Assembly (NCBI GenBank): GCA_010093485.1
Contig: MU001509.1
Span: 1,145,267 to 1,209,266 of the forward strand
Source of the DNA: Karstenula rhodostoma CBS 690.94
Lineage: Eukaryota > Ascomycota > Dothideomycetes > Pleosporales > Didymosphaeriaceae
DNA: 64,000 bases
Reading direction: 5' to 3'
Part shown: positions 55,892 to 64,000 of the stretch, in pieces
Numbering within the stretch: the stretch's first letter is position 1
How the letters are laid out: the number at the start of each line of letters is the position of its first letter
Translations under genes and position numbers: made by a program
The notes under the pieces: model-generated
Seen by the model: only the letters and a program-made list of their open reading frames with translations
Database searches by the model: none
Told to the model about the DNA's origin: nothing

Positions 55892-56738
55892 GGCAGCACC
55901 GCGCAAGGCAGCCTGAGGAATACGAAACTATACGATAGAAGCAGTCAACTCCATATTTGCTATCCTTCAACCCTCTGAACGTGTCATCAATCGCCTGTCT
56001 CACAGCACCATTGCACTCATCGAGCGGATTGGTGGAGCGTGCGTACCGCGCTCACCCCAGCCCGCAGGACGTACTGCACAGCCTCGAACTCCAATTTTCA
56101 TAACTACAAATCTGGCAACGTCCACCAAGACCCGACTCCTCGCTGCCCAGACATTACGCTGACGATCCCCATCTCGCTGCACGTTGCAATCTTCCAAGCT
56201 CCCCACAGCAGAGCTTTATTCCGCTCCCCGTGGGCAAATGGCGTTGCACAGTTCCATGTTCAAAGGCGTAGATGATTTTCAGAGACTGCGAATCCCGATC
56301 GACGCCACGCCCGAAGCCCACGACAGCCTGCGCGTCCACATCACTACTTGCGTGTGCTCTAGCCACTTCAGGTAGTTTTCAACATCCGCGTACATACTCC
56401 ATCTTCACTGCGGAGATCAGATTGCGCGTCTGAAACACTAGTTATGGAGCTGTGGGTGGGGAACAGTTCGCACTAGTTCTCACCTCATCCGTAAGGTTGC
56501 TGATTGCTCAATCAGTTGTATCCTACTCTCTTCCAGGTGACAACAGGACCTACTTGCTCACGTACACGCTCTAGTCAATGTCCTGCCTGAACATCGCCAT
56601 CTTCCAACCACCTTCAATGCATGGCACGTCACCATAGGAGCTAAATTGAATTGTAGTACTATCATGTTCATCGTGTTCATTATTATTCTAACCCTCAACC
56701 GCTTGGGCACACTCATGAGAACAGCACCTTGCACGCCC

Positions 56739-57734
56739 CTACTGCGGGACCAATACGCCTCTGTACCTCATCTTCCCATCGCGCAACGTTCCCATGGCCT
56801 CTTCGATGCCATCCGCCGTCATCGGGAACTTCATGACGATGGGCTTGATGTTGTGTAGCGCGGCGAACGCCAACATCTGGCGATGCACAGCTCGTGCGGA
56901 AACAGCAACACCATGAACGGTGTGTCCACCAAGAATGAGCGGGTTCTGCGGGATAGTGAAGTCGCCCTCCGACACGGTCAAGGGAATGATGGCCGCGGTC
57001 GGCGCAAGAGCAGGAAGTATGACGTTCCAGTCTGGCATAACACTGGTCGTCACAACAAGCACATCGATCTTCCTCCCAACATCAATCTCTTTCTTGTCCT
57101 TGGTCGCAATGAAATCCTTGGCCCCCAACTTCATCGCCTCTTCCTTCTTGTTGTCGGTTCCACTCAGGACCACAACGTCGCACCCCATCTTGCTCGCAAA
57201 CTGGATTGCTAGATGGCCCAATCCTCCCACGCCCATGACGCCCACGCGGTCCGTAGGCTTGACCCCGGTTGCGTGGAGAGCATTGAACACCGTCGCACCG
57301 CCGCACATCAGCGGCGCAGCCTCAACATCGGTCAACGCATCCGGGATCTTGAAGAGGAATGCCTCACGCCACACGCCGTGGGACGCAAAGCTGCCCTGGT
57401 CCGTATCTGCCATGCCGTACATCTTGCGCTCGGGGCAGTACTGCTCGCGCCCAGAGAGGCAGTACTCGCAGTGGCCGCAGGAGTCGTGCTCGTAGCCCCA
57501 GCCTACGCGGTCACCCTTCTTGAGGGAGGTAACGCCGGGGCCGACATCTTCGACAACACCCGCGCCTTCGTGACCCAGAGCCATGTCTGCGTGCTTGTAG
57601 TGCTCGTCTGTGCCGCAGACACCCGAGGCGGTTATGCGGACGAGTACGTCATCGTTCTTCAGGTCGGGCCGGGTGGTTTCGGCTTTTACGATCTTGCCCG
57701 AGTCAGAACCCTTGTAGACGGTGAAGGAGGGCAT
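56739..57734 (-). CDS. Zinc-dependent alcohol dehydrogenase (MDR superfamily)
   Basis: Single exon, 331 aa. Catalytic zinc ligands are Cys40 (GVCGTDEHY) and His55-Glu56 (GHEGAG). The structural zinc lobe has Cys86, 89, 92 and 100 (CGHCEYCLSGREQYC). The NAD(P)-binding Rossmann motif is GVMGVGGLGHLAIQ. The C-terminal half lacks nothing obvious and length is close to the family norm. It belongs to the MDR group that includes cinnamyl and mannitol-type alcohol dehydrogenases, oxidising or reducing small alcohols and aldehydes in the cytosol. The cofactor and substrate cannot be told from the sequence. No intron is visible. The gene stands alone, with gaps over 1.5 kb on both sides. Confidence 0.93.
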   Translation of the reverse strand: MPSFTVYKGSDSGKIVKAETTRPDLKNDDVLVRITASGVCGTDEHYKHADMALGHEGAGVVEDVGPGVTSLKKGDRVGWGYEHDSCGHCEYCLSGREQYCPERKMYGMADTDQGSFASHGVWREAFLFKIPDALTDVEAAPLMCGGATVFNALHATGVKPTDRVGVMGVGGLGHLAIQFASKMGCDVVVLSGTDNKKEEAMKLGAKDFIATKDKKEIDVGRKIDVLVVTTSVMPDWNVILPALAPTAAIIPLTVSEGDFTIPQNPLILGGHTVHGVAVSARAVHRQMLAFAALHNIKPIVMKFPMTADGIEEAMGTLRDGKMRYRGVLVPQ

Positions 57735-59352
57735 TCTGGAGTATCGTTGTTGTCAATTCGTGTGGGATTGAGGTTTTGTATTCGAAGGTGTTATGAGAGC
57801 TGGACTGGGGTATCTCTGTATGATGAAAAACTTTTTGACCGAGGACAGTAGAGACAAAGGCAGACTCTTATACCCCTCTGCCGTCTGCGTACCCACAGCT
57901 CCTTCGCATGGCCGTCGCCTCCCGATACTGTTTTTCGCATCTGCGCCGTTACGCTTGCCCTGTCAATCTTTCCCTCGGGCATGTCTACAAAGCGTTTCTA
58001 TGATGACGTCCCGCGTTTGTAATCCCCACCCACCACTCAAATTTTTGTTTCGATCAATCTCCGCTGCATCAGGCCGCCACTAGCGTTGCTGTGTGTCCGA
58101 ACGTTCTACGATGGTCGATACCGCAGGGCTGGATACGAAAGGTGGTGGGCGTATCACGATGAGGCTTGCGCAAGCGCGCATGGTGAGTGGCTGCTTCGTG
58201 TATACCGCAACGGGCAATTCGATATCTCTACATACAACATGCCAGATGCAACTGATTCTGCTAAGCGCACGCAGGGAAGGTACACGATCAAGGCCAGATG
58301 GATGCAACGATGGTACGATGCAATTACTGCTCCTGGGGCAGGACGGCCTCCTCCGCATCGAGCCCCGCGGCCAAGCCCGGTCACTCCAACCTTGGAACTT
58401 GCTCAACGAGGATTTCCGAACCACGTCGGGCCTTCTGCCTATCTTCACAGGCGTCATATCTCCAAGGAGTCTAACTTTCTCTCATTACGATTACACAGTA
58501 CGGTATGTCGTACGACAATACCCGGGCTTACACGTGCCAGATGTATAGTAATACCCTGGTTCGGCCCGGCATCCTAGTGCAACTCCGAATCGATCTGCGA
58601 ATTACGAAGGTACCATGTAAGCCATCGAGAGCATGGTTTCCGGACTTAAGTCGCCGCCTCCAGATACTGCACATCTATTCTCGACCCCACGTCGCATGTG
58701 CACTTCCGCCCTGCTCTCTGTCGATTCGTCGGATGCTGAATGCGGGGCGATTATTGAGCGGCGCATTGCAGGTTCGACGCGCATAGTAATCTTCGTCGGG
58801 CTTTGTCATTCGGAATGCATTTGCGAGTAATCCAACGCCAGAAAGAGAGAGGTGATGGGCGTCAAGGGCTTCATGGACGCGGCTTGCCACTATCGGTCAC
58901 TATCGAACACTTTGCTCACCTGCCTTCGATGGGAGTCCAGCCATTCTAAGTCTCTGTCTATGTGCTAATGTTGACACCCAGACTCATATCAAGCTCTGAT
59001 GTTAAAATGCCGTCAAAACCAAGGAACGAAGAATGTCGTACGGTTGCCGCTTGAAAAATACATTGCAGTGTTAAGCGATGTATGCCCTACGACGCAGCGC
59101 CACACAGATGCTGAGCCTCGCGAGGCACCGGGGAGGAACCTTGGGTTGAGCCACTCACATCTCGCCTTCGTTTACTCGCTTTCCAGCCCTCGCAGTTGGT
59201 GTTCAATGTTCTCAAGGTTGGACTGAAGCTTAATCATGTCCTCAAAAAATAAACCGACAGCGCGCGTTCCGTGCGGACTGCTTGGTCTACCCCTAGTCTT
59301 CGTCCGCACGATCATTGAATTGGTGAGAGACACTAGACGTTTCTGACCAAAC
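57735..59352. other. Intergenic region
   Basis: 1.6 kb. The left end is the dehydrogenase promoter. Overlapping ORFs of 150-163 codons near 58.1-58.6 kb have no domain. Nothing else is supported. Confidence 0.5.
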
Positions 59353-60323
59353 ATGAATAACCCAGAGCGCTGGTTTACGACAATGGAGCTTCAAAATGCT
59401 CTCTCCACACTACGTCGAACCTCGAGAGTATGTCGCCGGAGGTGCGAAAGACTGCTGTTCCGGAGCATCAGTCTAGACGACACTAGCACGGAATTGATGC
59501 TGAAATCGCGTGGGCTTTTCAAGCGGCTCCAGGATCCGAACGATGTGCTGTCAGAACACGTCCCTGAATTATTGCTTGGTCCGTTCGATAACGATGGGTA
59601 CTTTGTGAGTGAGGCTCTGCGATACGAGGTGGGAGACGAGACGCCAATGCCATATTCAATTTGATTCAACGTGTTGCAGGGGACTTTCCGCAAGGCGCTA
59701 CGGTCACAAGTGGCCAGCGAGCCTCGATCCTGGGCCTCGCACATGCAGGATAAGAAAACCACTGAGGTGGTTCCAGTCGATCTGACGCCTAGGTTACTCA
59801 GTTCTATCCAACAGCTTCTCTGTGAGCCCGAGAACAATTCATCGGAGAGCAGCTTCGGGGCGGCATTATGGAATAATAAGGGCTATGTATCACCCGTTCT
59901 TGAGCGTACGATTAGGAACATGCCTAACATACGCTTAATTACCTAGTGTACGAACCTATCTTTACCTCGCGACGCCCTACAGGCCTTATAGCAAACTTCT
60001 CCTTCTGCAAAGATGAATCCTGCATCAACCTTTGAAAACGGGTCTACAGAGTTTGCCCGTGGACTGCACTCTCCTCAAATCTACACCGCGGACATCTGGA
60101 TCGTGCTCCATACAACGACCATCAGAAGAGTTACAACGAATACCGCATGGTGAAAAACTGCCTCGCTCAGGGAAACAGTATCAAGCGCCTGACCATCGCC
60201 TATCATGGGCCGCACGTTTTCCTTCCACCAGATGACTCGGCAGGCGGCAGCGCCCTCCTCCATTGGAACCGCGTTACCCAAGGTCCCATAAATTTCGACT
60301 GGCAAGAATGGTGTCGCCGTTGA
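59353..60323 (+). pseudogene. Decayed gene of fungal F-box-associated type
   Basis: Three coding-like blocks follow each other. Block 1 (59353-59604) reads MNNPERWFTTMEL then SRVCRRRCERLLFRSISLDD, the look of the region after an F-box. A 75-nt intron (59605-59679) joins it in phase to block 2 (59680-59946), which stops at TAG. Block 3 (about 59928-60323) is in a different frame, contains an in-frame TGA at 60033-60035, and ends KNCLAQGNSIKRLTIAYHG ... INFDWQEWCRR, again a typical pattern of these fungal proteins. One frame change plus one internal stop imply decay; a 41-nt intron (donor near 59907) could repair the frame but not the TGA. An F-box proper is not visible. Confidence 0.55.
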
Positions 60324-61363
60324 GCACTATAACAGGTTTTGGTGAGGGGCCTTTTTTGAGGAGGGTGAGGAGGCAGTCACCGCTCAGTCACTCACTTACT
60401 ATGCACCGACCTTGAATTTTCACGCCGCGTAGATTGCCCTGCGGTGGCTCGACAGCTGACCAGCTTCAGTGCAGGGCGAATCGTTATGGCGTGATTGAAT
60501 GAAGAACTGCCACGTGAGTTTGCGTTCACCTCTACTACATTGTTCATCAGCATCAACACTCCTCTTTCGAAGCCAATATGTCCAATAAGTTCTGATTGTT
60601 ATGATTCATTTGGTTTAAACAGAAAGTGTATTCATGACTCCAGTGCCGCGACCGGAGCACTTGTCGGTAACTCCATCGACATGTAGACCAAGCTAACAAG
60701 GCATACTAGATCTCTTTAAATGAATGACCAATCTTTGAAGATAGTAGTCACCGATCTGACACCTACCTACCCATGATGATGAGCACAATAGTACGTTCCT
60801 ACATATCCCATAATGGCTCGTACATATGTATTTCCTCAACCTTCGGCCTCCGGATCCAAATCTCGACAATTCTGCTGCATATTCTCGAATTTTCTTACGG
60901 TCACTATGTTTTTCGAGCATTTACAAAGATTGTTGGACAGTACGACGCTGCTTGCACTTTTGAGTGCTTCTCTATACACAAATCTCTGGCGGCTAACACC
61001 ACCATCATCGGACACATAGGCACACAACGGGGACAACCCACTATAACTCCGATCGGCCTGGCGCATGCCCTATCAAACCGAAAGATGTATGCACTTTCCC
61101 CATCGAAAAATGAGCACCCAAGTGATCGTGCTCGAAGATGAGGTCGTCGTGACGTCAAAACTTAAGGGTCCACTCTTTCATCATAGGACCGAATTTCCAT
61201 CACTGAGATTGCACATCAGCACGCAAGCATACAAAAAGCTCGAAACCCCGCTACAAGTAGTTCTTGACTCACATACTTCATCTAAATAACCTCTTGTTTC
61301 CACCCAATCGAACTCATACCTGTCGATACGCTCGATTCATCACATACACATCCACCACACAAC
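60324..61363. other. Intergenic region
   Basis: 1.0 kb, moderately AT-rich. Short ORFs overlap on both strands without domains. The right end is the promoter of the 119-aa gene. Confidence 0.5.
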
Positions 61364-61840
61364 ATGTCTGCCGAATACAAGAACGCCGACCTTAACGCGA
61401 TTTCCGCACAAGCCGAGCGCGACCTCAACTCCGACAGCGCAAAGAAGGGCCACGGTGGCTCGCTCTCAGGTAAAACCTTCTCGCACTTGACTTGCGATCC
61501 GCAGCAACTAACAGCGCGCAGCAACCGAATCCGGCGTCGATTCCTCCGTCGAGAACAAGTTCCCCGGCGCACAAGTCACCTACGGTTCTGCGGCTTCGGG
61601 CACGGGCAACAACCGCGAGATCCCGCTTTCCGAGGGCGGAGACATTAACCCTAAGACCGGCCAGTATGTTGTTGATCCTGATCGTATAAGTTTGAGGGAG
61701 ACAGATAGCTGACTGGATTGCGATATAGATTGTTCAAGGCGGGCGACTTTGAACAAGGCGGTGTTGGCGAAGTCCAACAAGAGACGTTTGCGAAGACACA
61801 AGGTGGCGATGATTCGGTCAGGGAGAATGTGAGAAACTAG
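61364..61840 (+). CDS. Conserved small fungal protein (119 aa), function unknown
   Basis: Exons are 61364..61469, 61522..61663 and 61729..61840, with introns of 52 and 65 nt (the second has a GCTGAC branch site); both junctions restore sensible codons (GCA, CAA). The protein is small, hydrophilic and Gly-rich: MSAEYKNADLNAISAQAERD, then VENKFPGAQVTYGSAASG and REIPLSEGGDINPKTGQ. I recognise this as the style of a short, widespread ascomycete protein often seen in expression data, but know no function. There is no signal peptide or helix, so it is probably a soluble, disordered cytosolic protein, perhaps stress-related (inference from composition only). Confidence 0.82.
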
Positions 61841-63200
61841 AGTGGGAATATGTTGACATTGGGAAACAAAAGTCACTGGATAGCCATAGCGAATGTGGCT
61901 TAATGAAGGCATAACCATGTATGAATGTTGAGAACTCCTTGATGGCTGCGAGGCTAAGATCCTTGCCTGATTTATATCTTTTAGGTGCCATGGTGAACTG
62001 TGCGAGAAAATTTCACTGCGTGATCACCTGCACAACAACTTGGTAGTATAATCGCGTTTACGTATGAGGCACGTTCGTCGGAACAGGCCGCACTGATTGC
62101 TTTAGTATTTAAAGAAATGTCCATTCCGTGATACTACACATTTTGATGCCAGGGCTTTCGACCGTTTTATGGCGAATTCGATCGATGTGTTACGTCTCCG
62201 TGCCCCCGATGAAATTCCGCGCAGATCCTATCATCTTTTCGAGCCTTTCTACAGACGGAATCATTCCAAATTCTAGCGCTACGAGCTTAAAGCACCCAGA
62301 CAGCCACAGTGAAGCGGATCGGACGCTGTCCATGTTGAAAATCTTTCAGCCTCAGACAAACTCAAATACTCCGTACGGAGGACGCGCAGCTGGGGTACGA
62401 GCCTGCGCCTCGTTACTCGCCACGCAAAGGGAACGGTCAAGCTACAGATGACAAAGAGGCCGAGCGCTTACGATAGCTAAGCTTTCCTGATGTTGCCAGT
62501 TTCCTTGAACACGACAACGTATAGTCCTGTCCCTGAACAGACCGTGGACGGTGAACTCGACTCGTATCCAAAAAGATACTGCATGCCGCGATGCTGACGT
62601 AGCGAGCCAGATAAGACAAGAGACACGCGCCACATGTCCGCCGCGAGGCCAGACAGTAGATGCCCCTCGCTGCTGAACGATTGTTGTCAACAAAACCTAC
62701 AGAATTCCACTTCGGTGTATGAATCGAGATATCTTGCCTACATGCATGCGAATTCCAAATCTGGCCTGTCTTCTCTTAGCCCCCACGTTTTGCGGCTCGT
62801 CCCGCAACTGCATCTGCACACTCAGCTGTGCTCCGCCTCTTCTTACTATCGGAATTCGAGCGTCGACTTCTCCTCTGTTTGGCCCTTCTGTATCCCGTCA
62901 AATTATTACTGCATTCGGGAAGATGTCGCGAGGAGCGTTCAGCGCCCACCCTCTGAAATCGCCTGCGCATCCCTGATCGTAAGGCCAGATCAAGGTTTCC
63001 CCCAGCACTCAGCTCCCAATGCCCTGCTATCATTTCCCCTACCACATAAATACAGGAGATTTTTGGTCATGATTGGGTTCGCCCGTAACTTCTTTACTAG
63101 GCAATCAAGAAGGATAGGATATAGGGATTCTCACGAGTCGCTCGGGCCTCACAGCCTCACGGTATGCCTCTGCTGTCTGGTCGGCAACATCAATTGATCC
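61841..63200. other. Intergenic region
   Basis: 1.36 kb with no supported gene. A 187-codon plus-strand ORF at 62634-63197 is overlapped by minus ORFs and shows no domain. Confidence 0.5.
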
Positions 63201-63383
63201 ATGTTAATCTCGAACATGTACCATGGCTTTATATGCCTCCCCCAAATATGGACCCACCAATTGCTCTCTAAGCTTCACCAACTCCAGTGTTGTAAGCATC
63301 TACACCAGGGTAACGGGACGGAAAGTTCTTTTCTTGAGCCTTTGGAAAGAATAAGTGGACTACCGTCCATCCAGCCCTTGTTG

Positions 63384-63979
63384 ACAAAAGTCAGACTCTT
63401 CTATGCTGAGCGTTCACGTCCCAGACATTGGGATGAGTTTATGACACCCTACACCGGCTTGCACTACGGCATCGTGCGAGGCCCTCCATTCTACAGTGGG
63501 CCGCACGAACATACAAAAGAATGGAGGTCTCGCTTTGTTTCCATCATCAACGCTCCAGACACAACACTGGTATCTTCTCACATGTAATCAATTTTTCAAG
63601 GAGGATCATCCCACAATTCCACGTCTCACGTCCCGAAATGTCCTCCACCATCGGAGACTATCTCTTCTGGAGGCTAGCCACACTGGGCGCCCGTCAAGTC
63701 CTTGGTTGTACCTCAAGTAGTAACCCCTTCCCTGACGGTATCCCCATCTTACAATTTCCCGCAGGAACCCTCTTCATCGGTTCGGTCCAGCGCAATCGCT
63801 TGACCCACGTAGACATCACCCGCTACCAAGCCATCCCAACCAGGACCGAAATTGATGTATTTGTCGTATCACCCGATGCGGCAAACCTCGCAGCATGCGT
63901 TACGATAGGATGGCAGTACTACCCCGGTCGCCCTGTAGTTTTTATACAGGAACTCCAACATGCGGAGTTAAGAAGGTAG
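63384..63979 (+). CDS. Unresolved hypothetical gene near right edge
   Basis: Two coding-like stretches lie in different frames. The first (to the TAA at 63585-63587) reads FYAERSRPRHWDEFM then TPYTGLHYGIVRGPPFYSG. The second runs from an ATG at 63638 to a TAG at 63979 (113 codons): MSSTIGDYLFWRLATLGARQ, later HVDITRYQAIP and ACVTIGWQYYPGRPVVF. Both have balanced composition. An intron could join them, but no convincing donor/acceptor pair restores the frame. I cannot assign a family. It may be one spliced gene, two small ones or a decayed copy. Confidence 0.35.
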
Positions 63980-64000
63980 CTCGTCTCGCACACCGATGCA

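Larger units (their letters stand above)
54307..56738. other. Intergenic region with simple repeats and one doubtful ORF
   Basis: 2.4 kb. The left part is promoter and leader of the Flc/TRP gene. It carries the microsatellites listed below. Long overlapping ORFs at 54.8-55.7 kb arise from the tandem repeats and are not genes. An ORF at 55463-55891 (minus) has better codon use and is listed separately. Confidence 0.5.

Noticed and set aside
63638..63979. Pyruvate-decarboxylase-like N-terminus (MSSTIGDYLFWRL...)
   Set aside because: Only the first 20 residues resemble that family. The GD(F/Y)NL block and everything after it are absent.

Overview
The window is nuclear DNA of a filamentous ascomycete (Pezizomycotina). 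Genes carry several short introns (mostly 46-106 nt) with GT...AG ends and CTRAC-like branch sites. The gene content is typical: WSC proteins, a Zn2Cys6 regulator, MFS transporters, a P450, a PTH11-like rhodopsin-domain protein, an Flc/TRP channel, a DUF3602 protein and a BAS2-type secreted protein. A Dothideomycete is my best guess, but the sequence alone does not prove it. Most multi-exon models were built by hand from splice signals and reading-frame continuity. All junctions given keep the frame open.

Layout. 0-10 kb: 3' part of a peroxidase-like protein with three WSC domains, a CSC1/RSN1-type osmosensitive channel, a 259-aa hypothetical protein and a small cysteine-rich secreted protein of the BAS2 family. 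11-22 kb: a CCCH zinc-finger protein, a seven-helix rhodopsin-domain protein and an unrecognised 576-aa protein, separated by long gene-poor gaps. 22.7-27.7 kb: a Zn2Cys6 regulator divergent from a 14-TM DHA2 transporter. 29-34 kb: a DUF3602 protein, the dynactin subunit Arp1 and a TDP2-like phosphodiesterase, the last two sharing a 455-bp divergent promoter region. 34.8-38.6 kb: a cytochrome P450 and a DHA1-type MFS transporter, convergent. 39.8-46.6 kb: a protein kinase, a carboxy-cis,cis-muconate cyclase-like beta-propeller protein, a HAD phosphatase and a GPI-type GH16 glycosidase. 46.6-54.3 kb: a MITE-like inverted-repeat element, a 75-aa ORF, a second divergent kinase and an Flc/TRP-type channel. 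54.3-64 kb: simple repeats, a zinc alcohol dehydrogenase, a decayed gene, a conserved 119-aa protein and an unresolved ORF at the right edge.

Functional grouping. Several genes act at the cell surface or wall (WSC protein, CSC1, rhodopsin-domain protein, GH16, Flc). Two regulator/enzyme-plus-transporter pairs (Zn2Cys6 + DHA2; P450 + DHA1) look like small detoxification or export modules. There is no PKS, NRPS or terpene cyclase, so I do not call a biosynthetic cluster. I found no clearly new multi-gene system. The most notable items are the MITE-like element, the decayed gene at 59.4-60.3 kb, the BAS2-type candidate effector, the secreted cyclase-like propeller, and two kinases with altered signature motifs.
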